Assembly (NCBI RefSeq): GCF_045310695.1
Contig: NZ_JBJIAA010000010.1
Location: 142,072 to 206,071 of the forward strand
Source: Clostridium_S neuense
Lineage (GTDB): Bacteria; Bacillota; Clostridia; Clostridiales; Clostridiaceae
Direction of reading: 5' to 3'
Length of the DNA: 64,000 bases
Below, in pieces: positions 6,238 to 14,936 of the stretch. A program made the translations under genes and the position numbers. Positions within the stretch are counted from its first letter, which is position 1. The number at the start of each line of letters is the position of its first letter. Under the pieces are notes generated by a model. That model was not told the origin of the DNA and did no database searches. It saw nothing but the letters and a program-made list of their open reading frames with translations.

Positions 6238-7605
6238 TTATTGTTTTATAATCTCTATATTTTTAGTTTCTTTATAACGTTTATCATCTTTAATTTTAAG
6301 TATAAATACAAGAATTACTGATAATAAATCTGCTAATGGTTGAGATATTATTATGCCATCTAATTTAAGGAAATGTGGCAAAATGAGTATTAGTGGTATA
6401 AAGAAGATTGATTGTCTTGCGAAAGTTACAATTCCTCCTGCTGTAGTGTTGCCAGTTGCTAAAAATTTGCATGCATAGACAAACATGAATCCATAAAATA
6501 TAATCATGACAGAATTCATTATAAGTGCTTTAGATGCTACATTTATAAGAACTTTATCTTTACCAAACAAACTAGCAATCTGAGATGAAAAAATAATAAA
6601 TATTGCAGACATAATAATACAGAAGCCAGTTGTTATTTTTAAACATATATTTGTGGATTTTTTTACTCTGTCCATTCTTCCAGCACCATAATTATATCCT
6701 ACAAAAGGCTGATATCCTTTTGTAAATCCAGAAATGGCCATAACAACTATAGTTGTTACCCTAGTTACAGCACTAATACCTGATAGTGATGAATCTCCAT
6801 AAGGAGATGATAGAGAATTTGTAAGTATAACTGCAATGTTTTGGAAAATTTCAAATATAAGCATTGGCATCCCAATTTTACATATGCTGTTATATAGCAA
6901 TTTAGATGGCTTAAAATTGTTAAATGAATATCTTAAAACACCTTTTTGGTTTAGTATATAAAAAATATATAATGCGGATACAAATAAATTTGCTATTATA
7001 GTTGCTATAGCTGATCCTTTAACTCCTAGACCTAGTACATAAATAAATATAGGCTCTAAAATAATATTTATTACAGCACCTAAAAGCATAGCAAGCATAG
7101 CATACATATTAGCACCTTCTCCAGCCATAACAGTATCAAAAGCTATATTAAAACCATTTATAGCTAAGCTAATTATAAATAATATGCCGTATTGTTGTGC
7201 GTAGAGCATTGATGTCTTAGAAATACCTAGTGCTTTCACAATGGGTGTAAAAAATATAATCATTAGTACTGATAAAATAATTGATACAATAAAACTTGTA
7301 TAGACTGATGTAGATGCATATTCATTTGCTTTTTTATAGTTCTTTTCTCCAAGAAACTTTGCTACACAAGTACTTCCTCCAGCACCAAAAAGAAGCCCAA
7401 CACCCATAATAATTAAACTTAATGGAAATACTATTGATACAGCTGCAACTTGTGAAGGGCCAAGTCCACCAACAAAATGCATATCCACTACACTATATAA
7501 TGCTGATACTATAAGTCCTACCATCGTTGGTAGTCCTAATTTAACAAGAGCCATTTTAATGTTTTCATCAGAAAATAGAGATAATTGTTTATTGCTTTTT
7601 TCCAT
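6238..7605 (-). CDS. MATE-family multidrug efflux transporter
   Basis: A 455-residue, 12-helix membrane protein of the MATE family, which exports cationic drugs by Na+ or H+ antiport. Typical features are GLPTMVGLIVSALYSVVD in helix 1, FVGGLGPSQVAA after it, and the second-half repeat beginning IGMPMLIFEIFQ, with GFTKGYQPFVGYNYGAG in the later loop. The ATG at 7605 has AGGAGGATT before it; a longer upstream frame has no ribosome binding site. A divergent TetR-family gene and divergent promoters lie upstream, so TetR control is likely. A paralogue (465 aa) lies at 9530-10927. Confidence 0.93.
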   Translation of the reverse strand: MEKSNKQLSLFSDENIKMALVKLGLPTMVGLIVSALYSVVDMHFVGGLGPSQVAAVSIVFPLSLIIMGVGLLFGAGGSTCVAKFLGEKNYKKANEYASTSVYTSFIVSIILSVLMIIFFTPIVKALGISKTSMLYAQQYGILFIISLAINGFNIAFDTVMAGEGANMYAMLAMLLGAVINIILEPIFIYVLGLGVKGSAIATIIANLFVSALYIFYILNQKGVLRYSFNNFKPSKLLYNSICKIGMPMLIFEIFQNIAVILTNSLSSPYGDSSLSGISAVTRVTTIVVMAISGFTKGYQPFVGYNYGAGRMDRVKKSTNICLKITTGFCIIMSAIFIIFSSQIASLFGKDKVLINVASKALIMNSVMIIFYGFMFVYACKFLATGNTTAGGIVTFARQSIFFIPLILILPHFLKLDGIIISQPLADLLSVILVFILKIKDDKRYKETKNIEIIKQ

Positions 7606-7637
7606 AATAATCCTCCTAAAAATTTTTATGTAATAGT

Positions 7638-7659
7638 CGCTTGCGGAATATCGCAAGCG
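7638..7659 (-). promoter_or_regulatory. GC-rich hairpin in the 5' leader of the MATE gene
   Basis: Perfect 8-bp arms CGCTTGCG / CGCAAGCG with a 6-nt loop, in an otherwise very AT-rich leader, about 33 nt before the start codon. No T run follows, so it may be an operator, an mRNA-stabilising hairpin or an attenuator part. Confidence 0.5.
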
Positions 7660-7703
7660 TTGATTTGCGTAAACAAGAACTTTTATTCTTATTCATGTTA
7701 ATC

Positions 7704-7732
7704 ATTTTACTCTACCGTTTTTTACCTGTCAA
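7704..7732 (-). promoter_or_regulatory. Promoter of the MATE gene
   Basis: On the minus strand, TTGACA (7727-7732), 17 bp, then TAAAAT (7704-7709). It lies back to back with the tetR promoter; the motif ACAAGAAC occurs once on each side and could be part of the TetR operator. Confidence 0.75.
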
Positions 7733-7762
7733 TACAAGAACAAAAATAATTATTCGTATTTA

Positions 7763-7791
7763 TTGACTTTTAATTTATTTTTTTTTACAAT
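7763..7791 (+). promoter_or_regulatory. Promoter of the tetR gene
   Basis: TTGACT (7763-7768), 17 bp, TACAAT (7786-7791). Transcription would begin about 20 nt before the ATG at 7817, which excludes the longer reading frame starting at 7763. Confidence 0.78.
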
Positions 7792-7816
7792 AGTTATAGA
7801 GAAAGGGTGCATTTTT

Positions 7817-8437
7817 ATGGGAAATGATAAATCAGTGCGTATTCCGCAGCAAAAGCGTAGTATTGAAAAAAAAGAAAAAATTACTTCAGCTGCATATAAA
7901 CTTTTTTGTGAGAAAGGATATTACAATACAAGTACTCCAGAAATTGCTTCTGAGGCGGGTGTATCTGTGGGATGTTTGTATTCCTATTTTAAGGATAAAC
8001 GTACTATTTTTATAGAACTTATTCAAAACTTTTACGGGGATAATTTTGAAATTTTATCAAAAAATTTACCGAAGTCGAATTTAAATCTTGAAGATGGTAT
8101 TAGAGAAATTATTAATATTGTTATAAAAAATCATGAAAAATATAAGGGTTTCTTTAGAGAACTGACAGTTTTATGCTATTATGATACTGAAATTGCTAAA
8201 CTATCGGATAAGTTAGATGAAAAATTGAATATGATTTCATTGGAATATGTAAAGCATTATAAAGATTTAATTAAAGTAAAGGACTATGAAGCTGCAGTTA
8301 TAGTGGTAACAGGTATTATTGATTCTATAACACATAGGATTTCCTTTCATGAAACTTCAGTTGATAAAGAAAGAATTTTAAACGAAGGAATAAATGCCAT
8401 ATTGAAGTATTTATTTGCAGAAAATCTTAATGATTAA
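7817..8437 (+). CDS. TetR-family transcriptional regulator
   Basis: A 206-residue regulator. The N-terminal domain holds the TetR DNA-binding helices: KITSAAYKLFCEKGYYNTST, then EIASEAGVSVGCLYSYFKDK, followed by a helical ligand-binding domain that ends in INAILKYLF. The start at 7817 is fixed by GAAAGGG and by the promoter position. The gene is divergent from the MATE pump at 6238-7605, with facing consensus promoters in the 210 bp between them, so it is very probably the repressor of that pump, relieved by a pump substrate. Confidence 0.92.
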   Translation: MGNDKSVRIPQQKRSIEKKEKITSAAYKLFCEKGYYNTSTPEIASEAGVSVGCLYSYFKDKRTIFIELIQNFYGDNFEILSKNLPKSNLNLEDGIREIINIVIKNHEKYKGFFRELTVLCYYDTEIAKLSDKLDEKLNMISLEYVKHYKDLIKVKDYEAAVIVVTGIIDSITHRISFHETSVDKERILNEGINAILKYLFAENLND

Positions 8438-8467
8438 AATTACTTATAAGCGAGAAGTACTGAATAA

Positions 8468-8684
8468 AATATTGACATTAATCTATTTTGTGAAGCCAAT
8501 GGTGCATTTTTAGGACAATTAGAAGAGTGGCTAGAGGGTACTGAAATTAAAATAAATTATATTACATATGATAGTTTGACATCAAGAGAAACGGAATGTT
8601 GAGATGATTCTTGATAAGTATCCTAAAGAAACACGCAAAGTAGTGGTAAGTATTTTGACTGATTTTGAAGGTTATTTAAAATAA
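8468..8684 (+). pseudogene. Unrecognised coding remnant with a frameshift
   Basis: Two adjacent plus-strand frames look protein-like: FCEANGAFLGQLEEWLEG continuing to TYDSLTSRE, then after a frame change VEMILDKYPKETRKVVVSIL ending TDFEGYLK and a stop at 8684. Neither has a start codon or ribosome binding site, and together they are only about 70 residues. I read it as the 3' end of a lost gene, and cannot name the family. Confidence 0.4.
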
Positions 8685-8733
8685 ATTTTTTTATCCCTTG
8701 TGATTAGTAACTAAACATAAAGGGATGTTTTTG

Positions 8734-9210
8734 ATGAAAAGAAAAATTGGAGTATTTGAAGTGTCTATTGTATCATTTTTTTATTTTTTACCTTTAATTA
8801 GTATTATTGTAGATATGTTTGTTTTCAAGGAGACAAGGCTTTCTCAAGTAATATTGAAGTGGTGTGTTTTTTATGGTGTTGGATTAAGACTTTTTACTGC
8901 TGGAATGAAGCAAGTATTAAATCCAGCATTTACAGCAAAAAGTATATTTACTGTAACAGATGAAAAAGCATTTCCTATAGTACGTGAACTTGGATTTGCA
9001 AATATTTGTTCTGGATTTATGGGTATAGTTTCTTTATTTGTTCCAACCTTTAGATATGCAGCAGCAATACTTGGTGGAGTGTATTTTCTGTTGGCACTTT
9101 TGCAGCATTTAGCTAGAAAAAATAAAAATTCTAAGGAGGCATTTGTTACTATTACAAATTTATCAATTGTTTTGGAGATTGGTATCCCGCTAGTAATTGC
9201 TTTAATATAA
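8734..9210 (+). CDS. Small integral membrane protein (DUF6790-like)
   Basis: A 158-residue protein with four or five membrane helices (about residues 10-28, 40-58, 90-110, 112-130 and 140-157). The central loop holds a conserved-looking motif, RLFTAGMKQVLNPAFTAKSI followed by PIVRELGFANICSG, which recalls the DUF6790/DoxX-like group of small bacterial membrane proteins; the function is not known. The ATG at 8734 follows AGGGATG at a good distance; another ATG nine bases earlier lies inside that site. It stands alone between a gene remnant and a hairpin terminator. Confidence 0.7.
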   Translation: MKRKIGVFEVSIVSFFYFLPLISIIVDMFVFKETRLSQVILKWCVFYGVGLRLFTAGMKQVLNPAFTAKSIFTVTDEKAFPIVRELGFANICSGFMGIVSLFVPTFRYAAAILGGVYFLLALLQHLARKNKNSKEAFVTITNLSIVLEIGIPLVIALI

Positions 9211-9250
9211 AACTTGGGCATCGCGGTAAATATGCTTGTTAATAATTTAT

Positions 9251-9283
9251 AAGGAATGTGAACTAAATCAGTTCACATTCCTT
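9251..9283 (+). terminator. Long hairpin after the small membrane protein
   Basis: Perfect 14-bp arms AAGGAATGTGAACT / AGTTCACATTCCTT with a 5-nt loop. The U tract is weak (ATATTTA), so termination is likely but not certain. Confidence 0.7.
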
Positions 9284-9475
9284 ATATTTAATCCATGAGA
9301 CATAATAGTCCCTTTATCAATTGCCAAAAATAAAATTGCATAAACTAGCATAACAAGATATTCAAAATTTATATGCTGTAAAATTTTACATAGGTAATTA
9401 TTTTGCTTTTGATGTTCATGCAGAGTAGCTTGTTAAAATAGCTTGAATTAGTAAATCTAAGCTTCGCTATACTTT
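9284..9475. other. Intergenic stretch without recognised features
   Basis: This AT-rich DNA lies between the hairpin at 9251-9283 and the end of the second MATE gene. I found no reading frame with a ribosome binding site and no clear repeat. Confidence 0.5.
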
Positions 9476-9511
9476 TAAAAAAGCCTTCGGATATACTATA
9501 TAGGAGTATAT
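9476..9511 (-). terminator. Possible terminator of the second MATE gene
   Basis: On the minus strand ATATACT and AGTATAT can pair, and GGCTTTTTT follows a few bases later. The stem is short and AT-only, so this is tentative. Confidence 0.35.
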
Positions 9512-9529
9512 TCAGAATAAAAGAATAGC

Positions 9530-10927
9530 TCACACAGAATAATTGTTGCTCGAAACAGATTCCTCAATCAGTTCTTGCTTTTTAGCAGCATTATCTATTT
9601 GTTTTTGAAGTTTTAATACTAGAAGAATTGTAAAAATTGTAGTTATTACATCTGCTATAGGTTGTACAAAAATAATTCCATTTAGTCCAAATGCTTTTGG
9701 TAAAGTAAGCATAAGTGGTATGAAGAAGATACCTTGTCTAGAAATATTGGCAAGTAATCCCCTTGATGCTTTTCCTAAAGATAAAAATAATGTTGCATAT
9801 ATATATTGAATTCCAAGAGTTATATAGGTTAAGCTGTTTGCGCGTATAGCATCTACTCCTATTGAAATAACAGAGGCATCTTTGCTGAATAAGCCTACAA
9901 TTTGTTTTGTAAGTATAAGGAAGATAGCTTCAAGTATTATACAGAAAATAGTTGACCATTTTAGAGATGCTGAAATTGCAGACTTTAATCTTTTATAATT
10001 TTTAGAGCCGTAACTAAAACCTGCAATAGGTTGAAAGCCTTTTGCGTATCCGAAGATGACGTATGCTCCAAGTGCCATAACTCTTGTCATAACTCCCATT
10101 GCAGCAACAGCAGAATCCCCATAATGGCTTGCAGCACTATTTGTTAAAGCCATTGAAGCGGTTGATAATAATTGAAATAATAAGGTTGGTATGCCAATTT
10201 TGAATATTTGACTATAAATTACTTTATTAGGGCAAAAATTTTTTATGGAAATATGCAAGTTGCTTCTTTCAGAAGATATGTACCACACATAAAGAAGTGT
10301 AGTGATACCTTGGGCAATTATAGTTGCAATAGCAGCACCTTGAATTCCTAGATTCAATGAATATATAAATATTGGTTCTAAAATAGTATTGATTATTGCA
10401 CCCATAAGCATTGAGGTCATACTAATTTTTGTAGCACCTTCAGAGGCTGAAATATTGTTCATAGTAACGTTGATAATATTAAGTATGGCACCAGGAATAT
10501 AAATCATAGCAAATTGATGTGCATAAGGTAAGATTGTTGGAGTTGCGCCAAGCAGAGAGAGAATTTTATCTAGAAAACACATAATTACAGCTATAATTAT
10601 GATTCCAACGACTATACTAGAAACTAATGCTGTTGAAGCTGTCTCGTCTGCTTCTTTGTTCTTTTTTTGACCTAAAAGTCTTGATATATAAGATGCAGAA
10701 CCACTTCCAAAGGTAAGACCTAATCCTATGATTAGCTGTAAAATTGGGTATGAGATTGATACAGCTCCCATTTGACGGGTACCTAGTCCACCAACAAAAA
10801 TTGCATCTACAACGTTATAAAGTGAAGTGATAAACATACCAAGAATAACAGGAATGCCCAGTGAAAATAATGATTTAGTAATATTCCCTTCACTGATTAA
10901 TTTGATTTTTTTCTCCTTTGAATCCAT
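9530..10927 (-). CDS. MATE-family multidrug efflux transporter
   Basis: A 465-residue paralogue of the MATE pump at 6238, with 12 membrane helices in two repeated halves. It shows LGIPVILGMFITSLYNVVDA and FVGGLGTRQMGAV in the first half and IGIPTLLFQLL with GYAKGFQPIAGFSYG in the second. The ATG has AGGAGG about 9 nt upstream. A MarR-family regulator gene lies upstream on the same strand, separated by 238 nt that include a 98-bp inverted repeat; the two are probably cotranscribed or coregulated. Substrate unknown. Confidence 0.92.
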   Translation of the reverse strand: MDSKEKKIKLISEGNITKSLFSLGIPVILGMFITSLYNVVDAIFVGGLGTRQMGAVSISYPILQLIIGLGLTFGSGSASYISRLLGQKKNKEADETASTALVSSIVVGIIIIAVIMCFLDKILSLLGATPTILPYAHQFAMIYIPGAILNIINVTMNNISASEGATKISMTSMLMGAIINTILEPIFIYSLNLGIQGAAIATIIAQGITTLLYVWYISSERSNLHISIKNFCPNKVIYSQIFKIGIPTLLFQLLSTASMALTNSAASHYGDSAVAAMGVMTRVMALGAYVIFGYAKGFQPIAGFSYGSKNYKRLKSAISASLKWSTIFCIILEAIFLILTKQIVGLFSKDASVISIGVDAIRANSLTYITLGIQYIYATLFLSLGKASRGLLANISRQGIFFIPLMLTLPKAFGLNGIIFVQPIADVITTIFTILLVLKLQKQIDNAAKKQELIEESVSSNNYSV

Positions 10928-11002
10928 TGTTTTATAACCTCCTATAGTTTAAATACATAATGAGTTTAGATGCTATACTCTTTGCGTAAAAAATTATATT
11001 AA

Positions 11003-11100
11003 AGATAAAACACCTTGAACCTTGAAATTTATTTGTACTAAAATGCCGTTTTATGGGCATTATGGTGCACATAAATTTCAATAGTTGAAGAGGTTTATCT
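11003..11100. repeat. 98-bp near-perfect inverted repeat between marR and MATE genes
   Basis: The ends AGATAAAAC and GTTTATCT pair, TTGAAATTTAT pairs with ATAAATTTCAA, and the centre is ATGCC / GGCAT around a short loop. The whole unit folds on itself and occurs once in the window. It could be a MITE-like insertion or a structured leader of the MATE transcript. A 60-residue-class frame across it has no start signal. Confidence 0.65.
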
Positions 11101-11165
11101 ATAAAAGCATTATTTGAAATTATATAAAGCATGAGTTTAGCATATATACACTTGCAATAAAAAAA

Positions 11166-11642
11166 TTATTTATCAAAATCTGATTCGAAATTTTCTAGCT
11201 GAGCTTCAAAAGAATTTAGAAAATCCTTTAAAAATTTTATATTTTCTTCAGAAGCATCTTTTAAAATATTTTTAATTAGTACATCAAATTTGTTGTGAAA
11301 TTCTTCATGATTAAGCTGTGCAATTTCACCCTTTGGAGTTAAACTAAGCGTTAATTTAGATTGATTATGTAAATCAGTCTCTTTTTTTATTAAGCCCTTT
11401 TTATTAAGCTTATTTACTATTTGGGATACAGCTCCTTTCGTTACGCCTAATTTATCAGCTATTCCCGTTACGTGGATACCCTCATTTTCTTTTATTATTG
11501 TTAGCATATGAATTTCAGCACTAAATAAAGGTGTATCTGTTCCATAGTAACGAGACTTTTTGTCAATCTCATCAAATTTGCTAATTACCCTTAACAGAGT
11601 ATAACTTATTTTCTTTTTGCGTTCTTTATTAATATTCATCAT
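11166..11642 (-). CDS. MarR-family transcriptional regulator
   Basis: A 158-residue winged-helix regulator. The DNA-binding part reads EIHMLTIIKENEGIHVTGIA, then DKLGVTKGAVSQIVNKLNKK, then GLIKKETDLHNQSKLTLSLT with the wing, as in MarR/HosA proteins that respond to phenolic ligands or antibiotics. It precedes a MATE pump gene on the same strand and is the likely regulator of that pump. The start codon lies only 6 nt after a consensus -10 box, so the mRNA may be leaderless; no in-frame ATG, GTG or TTG appears downstream before the conserved first helix. Confidence 0.9.
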   Translation of the reverse strand: MMNINKERKKKISYTLLRVISKFDEIDKKSRYYGTDTPLFSAEIHMLTIIKENEGIHVTGIADKLGVTKGAVSQIVNKLNKKGLIKKETDLHNQSKLTLSLTPKGEIAQLNHEEFHNKFDVLIKNILKDASEENIKFLKDFLNSFEAQLENFESDFDK

Positions 11643-11648
11643 AAGAAA

Positions 11649-11677
11649 AGTATATAGGTACTAAACACTATTGTCAA
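11649..11677 (-). promoter_or_regulatory. Promoter of the marR gene
   Basis: On the minus strand TTGACA (11672-11677), 17 bp, TATACT (11649-11654). The expected transcription start falls at or next to the ATG. Confidence 0.72.
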
Positions 11678-11813
11678 TACTTTAACTTGTAATAAGCATA
11701 TGTAATGTAAGAAGTATGCTATATACCGCTAAATTATAACTTAATACATTTAAAGTTGTATTAAATAATGTTTTGAAGTATAATATTCTTAAAATTGGAA
11801 GGGGTATTATTTT

Positions 11814-12236
11814 ATGAATGATGATATTTTAAATCTTGAACAGGCAATTGAATTTTTAGGAGTAAGTGAGAAAACCCTTATTAAATTGCTTAGGGAAGAA
11901 CATGTTCCGGCTAGAAAAATTGGACGTGAATGGAGATTTAGTAAGGAGGCTCTAATTAAATGGATTGCAGCTGGAGATTCAACTAATTACATAAATCAAA
12001 ATGAATTATATATGGTTTCTAAAGATATTGTTGGAGAGTCTTCAGTTTTATTTAACAAAATTGAAGAGGCTATAGCTGCTATAAAGAAGCATGATAATAA
12101 TATTAAGATTGTACTAAATGATATTGAGAAAGACATTACTATTCCACAAAATGCATCGCTTCGTATTAGCTACAAGCAGCAGCGAGAAGTTGAAAAATTG
12201 GAGTTTAAGATTTTTTGGGGTTTAAGGGAGAGATAA
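11814..12236 (+). CDS. Excisionase-type HTH regulator
   Basis: A 140-residue protein. Residues 1-52 form a MerR/excisionase-like winged helix: LNLEQAIEFLGVSEKTLIKL, then REEHVPARKIGREWRFSKEA and LIKWIAAG. The remaining 85 residues are of unknown fold and end in a basic segment (LRISYKQQREVEKLEFKIFW) that could bind a ligand or partner. The gene overlaps functionally with the next one: its TAA is one base before the start of an EamA transporter, so the two are translated from one mRNA. A related protein with the same domain order lies at 42865. A role controlling the transporter is inference. Confidence 0.8.
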   Translation: MNDDILNLEQAIEFLGVSEKTLIKLLREEHVPARKIGREWRFSKEALIKWIAAGDSTNYINQNELYMVSKDIVGESSVLFNKIEEAIAAIKKHDNNIKIVLNDIEKDITIPQNASLRISYKQQREVEKLEFKIFWGLRER

Positions 12237-12237
12237 A

Positions 12238-13098
12238 ATGTGGATTTTATATGCTTTAGGTTCAGCGTTATTTGCAGGCATGACAGCTATCTTAGCTAAG
12301 ATTGGAATAAAAGATACGGATTCTAACTTAGCTACAGCACTTCGTACAATTATTGTGATTATATTTTCATGGTTAATGGTTTTTATTGTGGGTTCAGAGA
12401 ACAAAATTAATTCTATTTCAATGTATACACTTATATTCTTAATTTTATCTGGGTGTGCTACTGGTGCATCTTGGCTATGTTATTTCAAAGCTTTACAACT
12501 TGGCGATGTGAATAAAATTACTCCTATTGATAAAAGCAGTGCAGTTTTAACTATTATTTTGGCTTTTTTGTTTTTAGGGGAAACTCCTACTTTATTTATG
12601 GCTCTGGGTGTTATTGTTTTTGCTATAGGGACTTATCTTATGATACAAAAAAAGATGTCGGAATCACATGATGTTAAAAGTAAGCTATGGCTTTTTTATG
12701 CAATTCTTTCTGCTGTATTTGCTGCACTAACTTCCATACTTGGCAAGATAGGAATACAAGGTGTAGAATCAAACTTAGGCACAGCAATTCGTACTATTGT
12801 AGTGCTTATCATGGCATGGATAATTGTTTTTATTCAGAAAAAACATGTCATGATAAAGCATATCGATAGGAAAAGCATGGTATTTATAGCGCTTTCCGGT
12901 CTTGCAACTGGTCTCTCCTGGCTTTGTTATTATCATGCACTTCAAATTGGTAAGGCTAGTATAGTAGTGCCTATTGATAAACTAAGTATTGTCGTTTCAA
13001 TTATATTTTCACGTATTTTCCTTAAAGAAAGGCTTTCTAAGAAGGCATTTTGTGGACTATTGATGATTATATTGGGAACTGTGCTGTTATTATTTTAA
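12238..13098 (+). CDS. EamA/DMT-superfamily transporter
   Basis: A 286-residue, ten-helix protein made of two EamA repeats: residues 1-135 (ALGSALFAGMTAILAKIGIK to GTYLMIQKK) and 145-286 (AILSAVFAALTSILGKIGIQ to GTVLLLF). Both halves contain the SNLxTAxRTI and SGxATGxSWLCYxxAL motifs, showing an internal duplication. Members export or import small metabolites such as amino acids; the substrate here is unknown. It starts one base after the stop of the HTH gene and has AGGGAGAG upstream, so it is the second gene of that operon. Confidence 0.92.
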   Translation: MWILYALGSALFAGMTAILAKIGIKDTDSNLATALRTIIVIIFSWLMVFIVGSENKINSISMYTLIFLILSGCATGASWLCYFKALQLGDVNKITPIDKSSAVLTIILAFLFLGETPTLFMALGVIVFAIGTYLMIQKKMSESHDVKSKLWLFYAILSAVFAALTSILGKIGIQGVESNLGTAIRTIVVLIMAWIIVFIQKKHVMIKHIDRKSMVFIALSGLATGLSWLCYYHALQIGKASIVVPIDKLSIVVSIIFSRIFLKERLSKKAFCGLLMIILGTVLLLF

Positions 13099-13261
13099 TT
13101 ATGTGATATATACAAATAAAAAGGATAAGTATGATGTATATAGTTGAAAGGTTATCTTGTAATCGCAAATTTTGTATAAAGATGCTTTTATATAGACATA
13201 TTTTTATGGTAAAATATTAATAATCAAGCTATGAAATAATTTTATATACGGGGGCGATATT

Positions 13262-13639
13262 GTGAACATAGGAAGTATTATGGAAAAAGAGAGGCATGTC
13301 ATAAAAGAAAACGATACCATAAACTATGCATTAGAATTAATGAATAGATTTCATATCAATGGAATGCCAGTAATAGATGAAACAGATAATCTAGTGGGAA
13401 TGGTTGTTAAGGCAGATATATATAGGTTTATGGTAACACCGGGGCATTATGATAGTTGTCCTGTTGAATGGGTTATGGCAAAGTCAGTAATAAGTGCACA
13501 AGCAGACGAAGAAATTTTAACTGTAGCTAAAAGATTAAGAGAAAATGACATAGTTTCTATGCCTGTGCTGGAAAACAATAAAGTTATAGGCATAATTAAT
13601 GTTGAAAACTTGTTAGATTATTGTATTAGTCAGAAATAA
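13262..13639 (+). CDS. CBS-domain pair protein
   Basis: A 125-residue protein that consists of two CBS motifs only: residues 5-60 (HVIKENDTINYALELMNRFH, GMPVIDETDNLVGMV) and 70-122 (VISAQADEEILTVAKRLREN, MPVLENNKVIGII). Tandem CBS domains bind adenine nucleotides and act as energy or redox sensors, often by contacting a partner protein. The start is GTG with GGGGGCGAT seven bases before. It stands alone, so no partner is suggested by context. Confidence 0.88.
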   Translation: MNIGSIMEKERHVIKENDTINYALELMNRFHINGMPVIDETDNLVGMVVKADIYRFMVTPGHYDSCPVEWVMAKSVISAQADEEILTVAKRLRENDIVSMPVLENNKVIGIINVENLLDYCISQK

Positions 13640-13812
13640 TATAAAAAATGCTGAAGAAGTATTAAATTTAATATGTCTTTTGCATTGTTAATATTATTTT
13701 ATGCTAGTAGCCTATAACTTATAATAAATTTTCAGTGGGAGAACTAAAAAATTAGGTTAAAAGGTTTTTAGCAGCAAAACAAATAAAACTAAGCTTAATT
13801 TGTCACTAACTT

Positions 13813-14499
13813 TTATTTATTATCTCTAAAATTATAAAATTGTCCGATTTTAGCAGCGAGATTTTCGATAGGCATTGTTTGAAGATATACTTTTCCAGGG
13901 CCTCTTAAAGATGATAAAAATAATCCTTCTCCACCAAAAAGCATATTCTTGATACCTTTAACCATGGAAATATCAAAGGTTACTGAAGAATCAAACATTG
14001 CAACGTGGCCAGTATCAACTTTGAGAGTCTCATTGTTTAAAAGGGAGTATTCTTCTACATGACCATCGAATTCTAGAAATACTATTCCGGGGCCAGTTAT
14101 CTTTTCAAGTATAAATCCTTCTCCTCCAAATAGCCCTGTAGATAATTTTTTCTTTAAAAATATGCTTAATTTGACTGAAGCCTCGGCAGCAAGAAAACTT
14201 TTTTTCTGACATATTATACTTTCACCTGACATTAAGTTTCTTTCGATTATTTTGCCAGGAAATGATGAAGGGAAAGCCACCATACCCATATCTTTTTGGC
14301 AGGTAAATGTATTAAGAAATATTGATTCACCGGAAATTGTTCTTGAGAAGCCTCCTAAAAAGCCACCTTTCATATTCGTATCCATTTTTATATTATCGCT
14401 CATCCATCCCATAGCACCAGATTCAGATATAAGAGTTTCACCAGGATTAAGTTTACATATTACAACAGGTAAACTGTCTCCTTTAATTTCATATTTCAT
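13813..14499 (-). CDS. AIM24-family protein
   Basis: A 228-residue protein of the AIM24 family (TIGR00266 type), a double-stranded beta-helix related to tubby-like folds. Visible features are the opening PGETLISESGAMGWMSDNI, a central GFILEKITGPGIVFLEFDGH, and the ending FLSSLRGPGKVYLQTMPIE. The GLFGGEG/MLFGGEG pair shows an internal duplication. Bacterial members have no settled function. The start has GAGGAGGGA upstream. It is a single-gene unit, convergent with the CBS gene. Confidence 0.85.
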   Translation of the reverse strand: MKYEIKGDSLPVVICKLNPGETLISESGAMGWMSDNIKMDTNMKGGFLGGFSRTISGESIFLNTFTCQKDMGMVAFPSSFPGKIIERNLMSGESIICQKKSFLAAEASVKLSIFLKKKLSTGLFGGEGFILEKITGPGIVFLEFDGHVEEYSLLNNETLKVDTGHVAMFDSSVTFDISMVKGIKNMLFGGEGLFLSSLRGPGKVYLQTMPIENLAAKIGQFYNFRDNK

Positions 14500-14827
14500 T
14501 AAAATCCCTCCTCATTTATATTATATACATAATAGATGAAAAATAAATTTATTTTTATCTAATAATATTTAATTATAGTTTAAACTATATTAAACAAGAT
14601 ACTTGAAAATATTATAAAAAGATGATACTATATAATAAAGGGCATAGTTGAAATTAGATAATTCATTTAAAATTGAGAATTTATGGTGTTTAAAGTTTAT
14701 GAGAGAAATTAAAACTATTAAAAATTATGAGAATTTATGGGTTATTATGAGAGTTTATAAAGATATTACATTTGTGGTTAAAAGCGTAAAATGAATTCTA
14801 TTAAACTATACCTTAACTGTTTTTGCT
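14500..14827. other. Intergenic region with repeated TTATGAGA-type motifs
   Basis: This is 330 bp of very AT-rich DNA with no supportable gene. Between about 14670 and 14760 a motif like GAGAATTTATGG or TATGAGAgTTTAT recurs four times. A terminator-like hairpin follows, so a small RNA is possible. Confidence 0.35.
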
Positions 14828-14862
14828 AATGGGCTCTGAGCGTAGGAGCCTATTTTTATTTT
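14828..14862 (+). terminator. Orphan terminator hairpin
   Basis: 9-bp stem AATGGGCTC / GAGCCTATT (one G-T pair), 9-nt loop, then TTTATTTTA. No coding gene lies upstream on this strand, so it may end an unannotated RNA. Confidence 0.5.
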
Positions 14863-14936
14863 AGGAATAAATAAATTTTACATGTTTCCTTTTCATAGAT
14901 ATGGTATACCTTCCATATAAAAAGTTGTTATTGTAG

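Noticed and set aside
10932..11132. A 66-codon minus-strand frame between marR and the MATE gene
   Set aside because: It runs across the 98-bp inverted repeat and has no start signal or domain.
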